A stretch of 64,000 bases of DNA, from NCBI GenBank assembly GCA_040235565.1, contig JBECLA010000112.1, forward strand, positions 1 through 64,000. The letters are read 5' to 3'. The stretch is from JAHEIJ01 sp040235565. Lineage in GTDB: Bacteria > Pseudomonadota > Gammaproteobacteria > UBA6429 > Thiohalophilaceae. Of this stretch, positions 1-8,901 are shown piece by piece; position 1 is the first letter of the stretch; every line of letters begins with the position of its first letter. Both the position numbers and the translations under genes were made by a program. The notes beneath the pieces are model-generated. The model worked only from the letters and a program-made list of their open reading frames with translations, had not been told where the DNA came from and did no database searches.

Positions 1-395
1 AACTGCGTGAACGCTACAATCTGTTATACGGTCTGCTCTATTGGCAAATTGCCGATGACTATAAACCACGCGAATGGCAACTTAAAAAAACCCTCAAGGA
101 GCTTGATATCGCACTGGCTAATGCCCAGGCAGCCAATGTTTCCTTGAAAAATGCGTGGAACAAGGCGCCGGAGGCTTTTGAAGGTTACGGGATGCGAATT
201 AGTACCCAATCTTCCCGCATTATGAAGTTACAAGTCAGCGTTGAAGCAGCACTGAAGCTGCAGGAAAGACAAATTCAGACCATTGCCCGAAGGGCGATAA
301 ACCAGCAACGCAAACGGATTGAAAGTTACCTGGTACGAGCCCGGTTTGCGCAGGCGCGACTGTATGACAGCATGGCAAGGGCGGGTCAGCAATGA
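1..395 (+). CDS. C-terminal end of a coil-rich protein (5' truncated by window edge)
   Basis: The frame is open from base 3 to the stop, so this is the last ~130 residues of a longer protein that starts outside the window. What is visible is hydrophilic and helical, with many Lys, Arg, Gln and Ala and no membrane segment; the last half (KLQERQIQTIARRAINQQ and onward) looks like coiled coil or a TPR tail. Its stop overlaps the next start as ATGA, so it is translationally coupled to the TPR lipoprotein and probably belongs to the same envelope complex. I do not recognise the family. A TPR scaffold protein is the natural guess from its neighbours. Confidence 0.7.
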   Translation, partial: LRERYNLLYGLLYWQIADDYKPREWQLKKTLKELDIALANAQAANVSLKNAWNKAPEAFEGYGMRISTQSSRIMKLQVSVEAALKLQERQIQTIARRAINQQRKRIESYLVRARFAQARLYDSMARAGQQ

Positions 396-3199
396 TGCGT
401 GAACTTCGCTATTCACCAGCATTATTGGCCCTGCTTTTACTCGGTGCTTGTGCCAGCAATGATATCGGTCCGACTATTGATGATCTGGAAACCAGAAAGT
501 ACAAATTTGTTGAGCCGGAACTGGAGCCGGTGCAACGTCAGCAAGTGATTGAGAGTTATCGACTCTATATGGACGCTGCCGCCGCAACTGAACATAAAGA
601 TACTGCGATGCGCCGCATGGCTGACTTACAACTGGAAGCAGGTGAAGAACACAATATGTCGGCAGATGCCGGGTTAAACAAGGCCGGCAAGGCAAGCCTC
701 GATGCGGCGATTGCGACCTACATTACCTACCTGCAGACCTATCCAAAGCGCAAGGATAACGATCTGATTCTGTATCAACTCTCCAAGGCCTATGCCATCA
801 AAGGAGAGTCTGATAAATCGCTTGACACCATGGACCAATTGGTCAAGGAGTATCCTGATACCCGCTATCTTGAAGAAGTGCAGTTCCGCCGTGGTGAGAT
901 CCTGTTTGTGCTACATCGTTATCCGCAAGCTGAAGTGGCGTATGGCACGATCGTCAGGCGCTTTCCGAATTCGCTGTATTACGAAAAAGCCCTGTATAAA
1001 TACGGCTGGGCTTTGTTCAAACAAAACAAATATCAGCAGGCATTACAAAGTTATATGGTATTGCTTGATAGAAAGTCTGAACAAGGCCTGATAAACGATA
1101 ACAGTCTGCCCGATGATTTGCCTCGCGCTGAGAAAGAGCTACTTGACGATACCTTGAGAGTAGTGAGTTTATCGTTTTCCTACCAGAAAGGTGCAGCTAG
1201 CATAGACCGTTATTTTGCCAGGGCAGGCCGACGATCTTATGAGCCATTACTGTATCGTAATCTGGGTGAATTGTATCTCAGCAAGGACCGGATCACTGAT
1301 GCCGCTGATGTGTTTCTGGCTTATGTGGCCAGCAATCCGGAAAGTCCGCTGGCACCGGAGTTTCACACTGCCGCAATTGACGCCTATACTAAAGGTAATT
1401 TTCCGAGCCTGGTGCTGGCCGCAAAAGAAGATTTTGTCAAACGTTACGGTGTAGACAGTCGCTTCTGGCAATTACAAACGGAGATGGATCGCCAGCAAAT
1501 CCAGCCCTTGCTGACACGTCATATTCGGGAATTGGCGACTCATTATCATGCGGTCGCACGCAAATCCAGAAAACCATCTGATTATCAACGTGCTGCCAGT
1601 TGGTATGCAACGTACTTGCGTTCTTTCCCGAATGACAAGGATGCGGCCAGGATGAACTTCCTGTTAGCCGAGACGCTGGATGATGGCAAGCAGTATGTAC
1701 AGGCGATCAGTGAGTATGAAAAGACCGCTTACCAGTATCCCCAGCATCCCAGGAGTACTGAGGCGGGCTATGCGGCGTTGTTGGCGTACAACAAATTGCA
1801 GCCGCAACTGGTCGCTGAAGATAAATTGGCATGGCGACAACGCGCCATCAATAGCGCACTGCAATTCAGTCAGCGCTTCCCGACGGATAAACGTGTCCCC
1901 GCTGTGCTGGCAAAGACAGCGGAAGAACTTTATGCACTGAAGGACTATCCACGCGCAGCGTCGACGGCACAAATGATCATCCAGCGCAAGGACATTACCG
2001 ATCCGGCTATTCGCAAAACTGCCTGGACTGTTTATGGCCATTCAGAATTTGAACTGGCTGCCTATGTCCAGGCCGAGCAGTCATACCGGAATGTGCTAAA
2101 GCTGATGTCTCGCAAGGACAAGCAGTATAGAGCAATTGAAGATCGTCTGGCGGCAAGTGTCTACAAGCAGGGCGAACAACAACGTGATAAAGGTGCTTAT
2201 CAATTGGCTGCGGGTCACTTTCTGCGAGTGGGACAGGTGGTGCCTTCCTCAAGCTTGCGGATAACCGCCGAATACGATGCGGCAACCATGTATATTCAGA
2301 TGCAGGACTGGCAGAATGCTACAACAGTGTTGGAGAATTTCCGGCGTCGCTATCCTGAAGAGAAAAACCTGCAACAGGGGGTAACGGAAAAACTCGCCCT
2401 GGCCTATACCAGGACCGGTCAAGGTGCCAAGGCAGCAGGCGAGATGCTGATACTCGCGGAGGCTTCCGGTGATGTGGCGTATCAGCGCGACATGATGTGG
2501 CAGGCGGCGGAGCTGTATGACAAGTCAGGCAAACAAAACAAGACAGTCGAAGTCTATAAATCCTATGTAAAGAAATATCCGAGCCCGCTTGAGCCCGCCG
2601 TCGAAGCACGTCACTATATTGCCGAGTACTATCGAAATAACAAGCTAGCCAAGGAATGGGGATACTGGCTGAATGAGATCATCCAGGCTGACAGAAAAGG
2701 TGGCAAGCAACGCACTGCGCGAACTAATTATCTTGCCGCTACGGCCACACTTGAGCTGGCTAAACCGCATCAGATTGCCTATCAGCAGACCAGGCTGAAA
2801 ATTCCTCTCAAGCAAAGTTTGAAGAAGAAAAAAAGCCAGATGCAGAACGCCGTCAAAGCGTATGAAAATGCTATCAATTATAAAGTGGCGGAGGTCACCA
2901 CCGCGGCAACCTACCAGATTGGCGAGATCTATCATGATTTTGCCCGTGCACTGATGCAGTCTCAGCGCCCTAAAGGCTTGTCTGCGGAAGAACTCGAACA
3001 GTATGACTTGTTGCTGGAAGAACAAGCATTTCCATTTGAAGAAAAGGCAATTGATATCCATGTTACGAATGTAGCGCGAACCCAGAGTGGCATTTATGAC
3101 GAGTGGGTGAAAAAGAGTTTACAGGTTCTAGCCAAGCTACAACCGGTACGTTACGCCAAGAATGAGAAAATTGAGTCTTATGTGGAAATCATTTATTAA
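392..3199 (+). CDS. Large TPR-repeat outer-envelope lipoprotein
   Basis: A 935-residue protein with a short signal peptide ending in a lipobox (LLGACAS, Cys about residue 20). It is therefore predicted to be a lipoprotein facing the periplasm. The body is almost entirely TPR-like helical pairs, seen as recurring blocks such as YPDTRYLEEVQFRRGEILF and FPNSLYYEKALYKYGWALF. It probably acts as a scaffold in an envelope machine, since it is followed by a second TPR lipoprotein and an ExbB/ExbD/ExbD/TonB-like set. Large TPR proteins of this kind accompany Agl/Glt-type motors in other proteobacteria. The start is ATGATG overlapping the preceding stop. The specific role is unknown. Confidence 0.85.
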   Translation: MMRELRYSPALLALLLLGACASNDIGPTIDDLETRKYKFVEPELEPVQRQQVIESYRLYMDAAAATEHKDTAMRRMADLQLEAGEEHNMSADAGLNKAGKASLDAAIATYITYLQTYPKRKDNDLILYQLSKAYAIKGESDKSLDTMDQLVKEYPDTRYLEEVQFRRGEILFVLHRYPQAEVAYGTIVRRFPNSLYYEKALYKYGWALFKQNKYQQALQSYMVLLDRKSEQGLINDNSLPDDLPRAEKELLDDTLRVVSLSFSYQKGAASIDRYFARAGRRSYEPLLYRNLGELYLSKDRITDAADVFLAYVASNPESPLAPEFHTAAIDAYTKGNFPSLVLAAKEDFVKRYGVDSRFWQLQTEMDRQQIQPLLTRHIRELATHYHAVARKSRKPSDYQRAASWYATYLRSFPNDKDAARMNFLLAETLDDGKQYVQAISEYEKTAYQYPQHPRSTEAGYAALLAYNKLQPQLVAEDKLAWRQRAINSALQFSQRFPTDKRVPAVLAKTAEELYALKDYPRAASTAQMIIQRKDITDPAIRKTAWTVYGHSEFELAAYVQAEQSYRNVLKLMSRKDKQYRAIEDRLAASVYKQGEQQRDKGAYQLAAGHFLRVGQVVPSSSLRITAEYDAATMYIQMQDWQNATTVLENFRRRYPEEKNLQQGVTEKLALAYTRTGQGAKAAGEMLILAEASGDVAYQRDMMWQAAELYDKSGKQNKTVEVYKSYVKKYPSPLEPAVEARHYIAEYYRNNKLAKEWGYWLNEIIQADRKGGKQRTARTNYLAATATLELAKPHQIAYQQTRLKIPLKQSLKKKKSQMQNAVKAYENAINYKVAEVTTAATYQIGEIYHDFARALMQSQRPKGLSAEELEQYDLLLEEQAFPFEEKAIDIHVTNVARTQSGIYDEWVKKSLQVLAKLQPVRYAKNEKIESYVEIIY

Positions 3200-3782
3200 A
3201 GCAACTACGTTGGTGACTTTTTTTATTCTGGCTGGCTGTCAAACCGTGCCGGATAAAAAGACAGCGGAACAATCCGTTGTACCGGCCGGCGCCAAACAAA
3301 CCTACGCGCAGGCCATAAACGCAGTCAAAGCCGGTCGGGACAATGAGGCGCTGCGGTTATTTACGGGCTTGACCAGGGCATACCCGGATTTTGCCGCCGG
3401 CTATACCAGTACGGGGTTGATATACTTGAAGCAAGAAAAGCTGGTCGCGGCGGAGCAGGCGTTCAACCAGGCCATTACCCTCAATCCGGCAGACGCGGTT
3501 GCCTATAATCATCTGGGTGTCGTGTTGCGTCAGCGAGGTCAGTTTGAGGAGGCTCGCCAGGCTTATGAAAATGCCTTGCGTATCAATGCGGCTTACGCCA
3601 CTGCACATTTGAATCTGGGGATACTGAATGATCTATATTTGCAGAATCTTGCTACAGCCTTGCAACATTATCAGCATTATCAGGCCTTGACGGGCGATAC
3701 GGATCAACAGGTAGCCAAGTGGATTGTTGATCTGGAGCGACGTGTGAGTTCCACCACCAGTACAGGAGGCAAACAGGGATGA
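3180..3782 (+). CDS. Small TPR lipoprotein
   Basis: About 200 residues. A start at the second Met gives a clean lipoprotein signal peptide (MWKSFIKATTLVTFFILAGC, lipobox LAGC); an alternative ATG lies 18 bases upstream. The start lies inside the end of the previous gene, so the two overlap. The mature part has three clear TPRs (for example YTSTGLIYLKQEKLVAAEQA and YNHLGVVLRQRGQFEEARQA). It probably partners the larger TPR lipoprotein upstream. The combination of TPR lipoproteins with the ExbB/ExbD genes points to assembly or outer-membrane anchoring of the motor. Exact function unknown. Confidence 0.85.
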   Translation: MWKSFIKATTLVTFFILAGCQTVPDKKTAEQSVVPAGAKQTYAQAINAVKAGRDNEALRLFTGLTRAYPDFAAGYTSTGLIYLKQEKLVAAEQAFNQAITLNPADAVAYNHLGVVLRQRGQFEEARQAYENALRINAAYATAHLNLGILNDLYLQNLATALQHYQHYQALTGDTDQQVAKWIVDLERRVSSTTSTGGKQG

Positions 3783-4051
3783 GTATCAAGCACTCTGTCA
3801 TTATACTTCTGTTAACAGCCGGCATCTTGCCTGGATTACGGGCGGAAGAAAGGCTGGAGATGGAAGGCACCGCGATCATTGGGAACCAGGAACTGCCGAA
3901 GGTTCTCTATATTGTGCCCTGGAAACCCTCGGAATTACCGGAAGTGAGTGAGCCACCATTACAGAGCCTGATTGACGATGCTTTGGCACCGGTTGACCGG
4001 GAGGAGTTCCGCCGTGAGGTAATCTATCAGGATGCGCTGACGACGCAATGA
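3779..4051 (+). CDS. Small exported protein of the motor cluster
   Basis: A 90-residue protein starting with an ATGA overlap on the previous stop. It has a signal peptide (MSIKHSVIILLLTAGILPGLRA) and an acidic, Pro-rich mature part of about 68 residues containing VLYIVPWKPSELPE. No cysteine, no repeat and no enzyme motif is visible. It is coupled to the TPR lipoproteins, so it is likely a periplasmic accessory part of the same complex. I do not recognise a named family; homologues would be expected mainly in the same gene neighbourhood. Confidence 0.75.
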   Translation: MSIKHSVIILLLTAGILPGLRAEERLEMEGTAIIGNQELPKVLYIVPWKPSELPEVSEPPLQSLIDDALAPVDREEFRREVIYQDALTTQ

Positions 4052-4277
4052 CAATAAATATGAGAACCAGTCAACAGTTTATACCAGGCTTACATACCGA
4101 CGTATGGATAAAATGAGACTAAGTAGTAAGGTGACGAACTGCCGGGCCAGGGTTTTGGCGCCAAGAACCGAGTATTTGTTGGTGTCGCATGTGTTCGCTG
4201 CGCTTCCCCGCATGACCCCTAAATAATATAAACCGAGTTAACAGGCTGCACGCTACTGATTATTACAGGAGACCAAA
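4052..4277 (+). other. Gap within the motor cluster with a palindrome
   Basis: This 226-base gap is the only break in an otherwise overlapping gene row. It contains a perfect 10-bp palindrome TTGGCGCCAA flanked by GGTT and (G)AACC (4151-4169), and a ribosome binding site AGGAG just before the next ATG. The palindrome could be an operator or the stem of a leader. I see no confident -35/-10 pair. Confidence 0.4.
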
Positions 4278-4916
4278 ATGTATACCAATTTCGTAAATTT
4301 CTTTCAGGATGGGGGGCCTTTTATGTATCTCATCCTGGTGGTGCTGGCTATCGGCGTCGCCATTGCATTGGAGCGCTATATTTATCTCACTGTATCACGA
4401 AGGAATAACCGTCGCCTGCTGGTCAAACTCATGCCCTTGATGCAAAAAGGCGATTATCAGTCTATCTATAACATTACTGCCAAATCCGGCTCTGCAATCA
4501 GTCAGATGGTGACACAGGGCATTACCCGTATGCGATCGGCTTCAAGTCGGGATGACATCGAAGCCGCGATGGAAGAAAGCATGATGGAGGCAATTCCACG
4601 GCTGGAGAAGCGAACCCACTATTTGGCCATGTTTGCCAATATCGCCACTCTGCTGGGATTACTCGGTACGATTATCGGACTGATTGAAGCGTTCACCGCA
4701 GTAAGCAAGGTCGATCCCGCGCAAAAGGCGGAAATTCTGTCCAGCAGCATTTCAGTTGCGATGAATACCACCGCGTTTGGGTTAATAGTCGCGATTCCGA
4801 TGATTTTTCTTTATACCGTGTTGCAGACCAAGACAACTGAGATTGTTGATAGCCTGGAAATGGCCACGGTTAAGTTTGTTAACCAGATGATGACGCGTAA
4901 GAAGGTCGGCGAGTAA
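4278..4916 (+). CDS. ExbB/TolQ/MotA-family proton channel protein
   Basis: A 212-residue inner-membrane protein with the three-helix ExbB/TolQ layout. Helix 1 is near residues 14-33 (FMYLILVVLAIGVAIALERY), followed by a long cytoplasmic loop and helices near 115-140 (LAMFANIATLLGLLGTIIGL) and 157-180. The LLGTIIGLIEAF segment is the family signature. With ExbD it forms a proton-driven stator that moves a periplasmic protein. The next gene starts after 1 base, so it is coupled to two ExbD genes. In context it is closer to the Agl/Glt-type set than to a TonB-ExbBD iron system, since no TonB receptor is nearby. Confidence 0.93.
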   Translation: MYTNFVNFFQDGGPFMYLILVVLAIGVAIALERYIYLTVSRRNNRRLLVKLMPLMQKGDYQSIYNITAKSGSAISQMVTQGITRMRSASSRDDIEAAMEESMMEAIPRLEKRTHYLAMFANIATLLGLLGTIIGLIEAFTAVSKVDPAQKAEILSSSISVAMNTTAFGLIVAIPMIFLYTVLQTKTTEIVDSLEMATVKFVNQMMTRKKVGE

Positions 4917-4917
4917 C

Positions 4918-5421
4918 ATGTCCAGTAAACGGCGAAGTCACGGCAAAAAAAAACCGGAAGTCGAAATTAACATTACCGCCTTCATGAATTTGATGGTGGT
5001 ATTGGTACCTTTCTTGTTAATGACCGCCGTCTTCACCCAATTAGTGGTCCTCGAGTTGAATCTGCCCACGGCTGATTCGGCCAAGAACGATAAAAACAAC
5101 AAGCCTGTGTTTGAGTTACAGGTGACCATTCGTAAGGATGCGTTGGTTCTGGCAGACAATAAAGGCGGGCTAATCAAAAGCATTCCCAAAACTGACCAGG
5201 GTCACAATTACGCTATCCTGCGTAAAGTTCTGAAGCAGGTTAAGGCCCGTTTCCCCGATAAGACCAATGCCACTATCTTGTCGGAGCCCGATACTGCATA
5301 CGACACGCTGGTACAGGTTATGGATAGCGTGCGCATGTACCGTGCCTTCCTGGATGGTGAATGGATTGAAGCGGAGTTGTTTCCCGATATGTCGCTGGGT
5401 GATGCGACTCCTCGTAAATAA
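4918..5421 (+). CDS. ExbD/TolR-family protein (first copy)
   Basis: 167 residues: a basic N-terminus, one membrane helix (NLMVVLVPFLLMTAVFTQL, about residues 23-41) and a periplasmic domain. Typical ExbD/TolR proteins carry an essential Asp in the helix; here that position reads ITAFMNLMVV, with Asn where ExbD has Asp (compare LMDIF in the next gene). So this copy appears to lack the proton-carrying acid, and the second copy has it. A division of labour between an active and an inactive ExbD is therefore likely, as proposed for other double-ExbD clusters. It follows the ExbB gene by 1 base. Confidence 0.9.
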   Translation: MSSKRRSHGKKKPEVEINITAFMNLMVVLVPFLLMTAVFTQLVVLELNLPTADSAKNDKNNKPVFELQVTIRKDALVLADNKGGLIKSIPKTDQGHNYAILRKVLKQVKARFPDKTNATILSEPDTAYDTLVQVMDSVRMYRAFLDGEWIEAELFPDMSLGDATPRK

Positions 5422-5439
5422 AAAGAGAATGACAATCGC

Positions 5440-5958
5440 ATGAAAGAATCACGGCGTGCTAGACGGATGGAGCGTCACCACAAACGGCGTAAAGATCGCA
5501 ATGCGACGCTGAATATGGTGTCCTTGATGGATATTTTCACCATTCTGGTATTTTTCCTGTTGGTCAGTGCGGCCAATACCGAAGTGCTGCCTACACCCAA
5601 GCAGATTAAACTGCCTGAGTCATCCGCTCATCAGTCGCCGAAAGAAAACATCATTATTATGGTGAATAACGAAAGTGTTCTGGTTCAAGGGCACCATGTA
5701 ACTGACGTTAAGAGTGTGATGCGCAAGCAGCAAAGTATCATTCAACCATTATTTAAAGAGCTTAAGCGTCAGGCCGAATCTGATTCCGCCAGTCGCAGAA
5801 GACTGGCAGATCCGAAACGTGGCGTGACAATCATGGGTGATCAGGAAATTTCCTATCAACTGCTGAAAAAAATTATGTTGACCTGTGCCACCGCGGATTA
5901 CACCAATATTTCCCTTGCTGTTGTGCGTAAAGCCGCTGCTGAGGATCCGTCCTTATGA
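5440..5958 (+). CDS. ExbD/TolR-family protein (second copy)
   Basis: 172 residues with a very basic N-terminus (about 25 residues), one membrane helix and a periplasmic domain. The helix begins NMVSLMDIFTILVFFLLVSA, and the Asp of LMDIF is the expected proton-carrying residue. It is thus the catalytically complete partner of the first ExbD, which has Asn there. Its stop overlaps the start of the TonB-like gene as ATGA. Together with the ExbB protein it should form the force-generating stator. Confidence 0.92.
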   Translation: MKESRRARRMERHHKRRKDRNATLNMVSLMDIFTILVFFLLVSAANTEVLPTPKQIKLPESSAHQSPKENIIIMVNNESVLVQGHHVTDVKSVMRKQQSIIQPLFKELKRQAESDSASRRRLADPKRGVTIMGDQEISYQLLKKIMLTCATADYTNISLAVVRKAAAEDPSL

Positions 5959-6878
5959 GTGCCATCAATACCTGGCAGGAGCCATTCCTTCCCTGGGTGG
6001 AAAGCGAGAATGATCGGCGCTTCAAGCGTTATGTCATTGTCTCGTTGCTGGTATTCATGGTACTGGGGCTGATCTGGGGAAATTTGCCGGTACCGGAAGA
6101 AGAGCAGCTGGAAACTCAAGCCATACCGCCCCGGCTGGCCAAGCTGATTCTGGAGAAGAAAAAACAACCGCCACCACCGGTCGCCAAACCCAAGGCGGAA
6201 AAGAAAAAAGAAGCACCCAAGAAAGAGGCCAAGAAAAAAGCAGAGGAAAAACCACAGACCAAAAAGCAGCAATCTGCACGCAAAGTTGCTGAAAGTACCG
6301 GTCTGGTGGCGCTGAGTGATGAGCTGGCTGATTTACGGGAAAGCTTTGACATGGCATCACTGCAGGATAATCGCTTACAGCAAAAAGTCGGCAAGGCGGC
6401 GGCGCCGACTTCTGCCAACAGTACAGTCTTGACGGCCAAAGCGAGCAAGGGCAGTGGGGGGATTAATACCGAAGCCCTGAGTCAGAATACCGGTGGTCAG
6501 CAACTGGCATCCCGTTCAACGACCAATGTCACCAGTACCATTCCCAGCCGAACATCAAGCAGCAAACGCAGCGGTTCGGGGCGGGCTGCCGCGCGTGGTG
6601 AAGAGGAAATTGAAAAAGTCTTTCAGAAGAACAAGGGTGCGATATTCAGTCTGTATAATCGCGCCTTGCGCCGGGATCCCACTTTGCAGGGTAAGGTTGT
6701 TCTGGAGTTGACCATTGCCTCCAACGGGAAAGTCGTGAACTGTCGCATTGTCTCCAGCGAACTGAATAATCCAGCGCTGGAACATAAACTGGTATCCCGG
6801 GTCAAATTGTTCCGCTTCGCTGCCAGGGATGTGGCGCAGGTGACGGTTTCTTATCCGATTGATTTCCTGCCATCGTAA
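5955..6878 (+). CDS. TonB-like energy transducer with AgmX/PglI C-terminal domain
   Basis: A 307-residue protein laid out like TonB: a short cytoplasmic N-terminus, one membrane helix (VIVSLLVFMVLGLIWG, about residues 27-43) and a Pro/Lys/Glu-rich span (about 55-105). A Ser/Thr-rich linker follows, then a folded C-terminal domain (about 215-307). That domain (FQKNKGAIFSLYNRALRRD, LQGKVVLELTIASNGKV) matches the AgmX/PglI C-terminal type known from Myxococcus gliding and related machines. It likely carries force from the ExbB/ExbD stator to the TPR lipoproteins. It is the last gene of the cluster and is convergent with rep 10 bases away. Confidence 0.88.
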   Translation: MSAINTWQEPFLPWVESENDRRFKRYVIVSLLVFMVLGLIWGNLPVPEEEQLETQAIPPRLAKLILEKKKQPPPPVAKPKAEKKKEAPKKEAKKKAEEKPQTKKQQSARKVAESTGLVALSDELADLRESFDMASLQDNRLQQKVGKAAAPTSANSTVLTAKASKGSGGINTEALSQNTGGQQLASRSTTNVTSTIPSRTSSSKRSGSGRAAARGEEEIEKVFQKNKGAIFSLYNRALRRDPTLQGKVVLELTIASNGKVVNCRIVSSELNNPALEHKLVSRVKLFRFAARDVAQVTVSYPIDFLPS

Positions 6879-6888
6879 TTAAGGGGAG

Positions 6889-8901
6889 CTAGCCTTCCGC
6901 CAGCAGGCTTTTCAGGTTGGCGAGATGCGCCTGGCCGCGTTGCTGGCGTTCCTGTTTATTGACCTCGATCCCTTCACCAGCCCATTGCAGGTCTTCAGCC
7001 GGCAGTTCATCGATAAAACGGCTGGGCTGGCAGTCAATCACTTCACTATAGCGCTTGCGTCTGGAGGCAAAACTCAGGGTCAGGTTCTTCTGCGCCCGGG
7101 TGATCCCGACGTAGGCCAGCCGACGTTCTTCCTCGATATTGTCTTCCTCAATGCTGCTGCGGTGCGGTAACAGCTCTTCTTCCATCCCTACCAGGTAGAC
7201 ATAGGGAAACTCGAGCCCCTTGGCGGCGTGCAGGGTCATCAGATGCACCCGATCACCGCGTTCTTCCTCATCCCGATCCAGAGTGTCGAGCAACGCCAGT
7301 TTCGCCACCAGTTCAGACAGGTCGGCCTCGGGATTACTTCTTGCCATGCGTTCCAGCCAATTGAGTAATTCGTTCACGTTATCCCAGCGTCGTATCGCCT
7401 GGGCTTCATCGCGACTGTTGTCGAGCAGCCAGCGTTCATAGTCGATGTCGGTCACCAGACGTCGGGCGACACTGGTGGTCTCACCATTCTCGGCCAGATG
7501 GCGCAGTGCGAGGATCCATTCGGCAAAACGTTGTAATTGCGTCAGTGGGCGGGGTCCCAGATGCTGACTCAGTCCCAGTTCCAGGCTGGCGGCAAACAGA
7601 CTGTGGCCACGCTCAGTGGCGTAGTTGGCGAGTTTCTCCACGCTGCCGGGCCCGATTTCACGCCGGGGTGTGTTGACGATACGTAAGAACGCATTGTCAT
7701 CATCCGGATTGGTCAGCAGCCGCAGGTACGCCATGATGTCCTTGATCTCGGCGTAAGCAAAGAAAGATATCCCGCCACTGAGGTAATAGGGGACATCATG
7801 TTCGCGCAGAGCGCGTTCAAACAGGCGGGACTGGTGATTGCCACGATACAGAATGGCGTAGTCACTGTTAGGGCAGCGTTGGACGAAACGGTGATGGATC
7901 AGTTCCGAGATAATCTGCTCGGCCTCCTGTTCTTCATCGCGAGTGCGCAATATACGAATGGGATCGCCAAAGCCAAGTTCACTCCAGAGCTGTTTCTCAA
8001 ACACATGCGGATTGTTGGCAATCAGCTGGTTGGCGGCTTTGAGGATACGGCCGGTGGAGCGGTAATTTTGTTCCAGCTTGATGATGCGCAAGCGGGGAAA
8101 ATCCTGCTGCAGTTGGGCCAGGTTCTCCGGTTGCGCGCCACGCCAGGCGTAGATGGACTGATCATCATCGCCAACGACGGTCAGATTGCCCCGTACCCCC
8201 ACCAGCTGTTGTACCAGTTCGTACTGGGTGGCGTTGGTGTCCTGGTATTCATCCACCAGGAGGTAACGAATGCGATTCTGCCAGTGTTCCAGAATTTCGG
8301 GGTGCTCCCGGAACAGCAGGACGGGGAGCATGATCAGATCATCAAAATCGACCGCATTGTAGGTCTTGAGATGATGGTTATAGGCCTCGTACAGGCGCGC
8401 TGCGGCCACCGTGACGGCGTCCCCGGCGGCGTCGGCCAGTGCCTGTTCCGGCAGGATAAAAGCATTTTTCCAGCGGGAAATCCGCCACAACATCTGCTCG
8501 GCCTGGTTGCCATGGTCACCAAAGGCGCGGGTCATCAGTTCCCGCAACAGCCCGCTGCTGTCGGTATTGTCATAAATCGAAAAGCCGGGTTTGTAACCCA
8601 GGCTCTTCAGTTCGCGGCGAATGATATCCAGCCCCAGGGTGTGAAAGGTGGACACGCGCAGCCCCTGAACGGCATTTTTATCCAGCAGACTTGAAACCCG
8701 TTCCTTCATTTCCCGTGCTGCCTTGTTGGTGAAGGTCACTGCAGCGATATGGCGTGGTTCGATGCCGCATTGCTGGATGAGGTAGGCGATCTTGTGGGTG
8801 ATGACCCGGGTCTTGCCTGAACCGGCACCGGCCAGCACCAGGCAGGGACCGTCCAGATGTCGTACCGCGGCAAGTTGGGGGGCGTTCAGTTGTGACTGCA
8901 T
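6889..8901 (-). CDS. rep: ATP-dependent DNA helicase Rep
   Basis: A 670-residue superfamily 1A helicase, the expected length for Rep. Visible motifs are Walker A GAGSGKT (residues 25-31), VDEYQDTN (motif II), GDDDQSIYAWRGA (motif III), QNYRSTG (motif IV) and VHLMTLHAAKGLEF (motif V). It unwinds DNA 3' to 5' and helps replication forks pass protein roadblocks. UvrD would be near 720 residues, so Rep is preferred. The start is the ATG of a TTG-ATG pair. It stands alone, convergent with the motor cluster. Confidence 0.95.
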   Translation of the reverse strand: MQSQLNAPQLAAVRHLDGPCLVLAGAGSGKTRVITHKIAYLIQQCGIEPRHIAAVTFTNKAAREMKERVSSLLDKNAVQGLRVSTFHTLGLDIIRRELKSLGYKPGFSIYDNTDSSGLLRELMTRAFGDHGNQAEQMLWRISRWKNAFILPEQALADAAGDAVTVAAARLYEAYNHHLKTYNAVDFDDLIMLPVLLFREHPEILEHWQNRIRYLLVDEYQDTNATQYELVQQLVGVRGNLTVVGDDDQSIYAWRGAQPENLAQLQQDFPRLRIIKLEQNYRSTGRILKAANQLIANNPHVFEKQLWSELGFGDPIRILRTRDEEQEAEQIISELIHHRFVQRCPNSDYAILYRGNHQSRLFERALREHDVPYYLSGGISFFAYAEIKDIMAYLRLLTNPDDDNAFLRIVNTPRREIGPGSVEKLANYATERGHSLFAASLELGLSQHLGPRPLTQLQRFAEWILALRHLAENGETTSVARRLVTDIDYERWLLDNSRDEAQAIRRWDNVNELLNWLERMARSNPEADLSELVAKLALLDTLDRDEEERGDRVHLMTLHAAKGLEFPYVYLVGMEEELLPHRSSIEEDNIEEERRLAYVGITRAQKNLTLSFASRRKRYSEVIDCQPSRFIDELPAEDLQWAGEGIEVNKQERQQRGQAHLANLKSLLAEG

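Noticed and set aside
4918..6878. Classical TonB-ExbB-ExbD iron-uptake operon
   Set aside because: Two ExbD copies, TPR lipoproteins and the AgmX-type end, with no TonB-dependent receptor, fit an Agl/Glt-type set better.
7798..8694. 298-codon open frame on the + strand inside rep
   Set aside because: It lies opposite a complete Rep helicase gene, has no ribosome site and no recognisable domain. It is a shadow frame.
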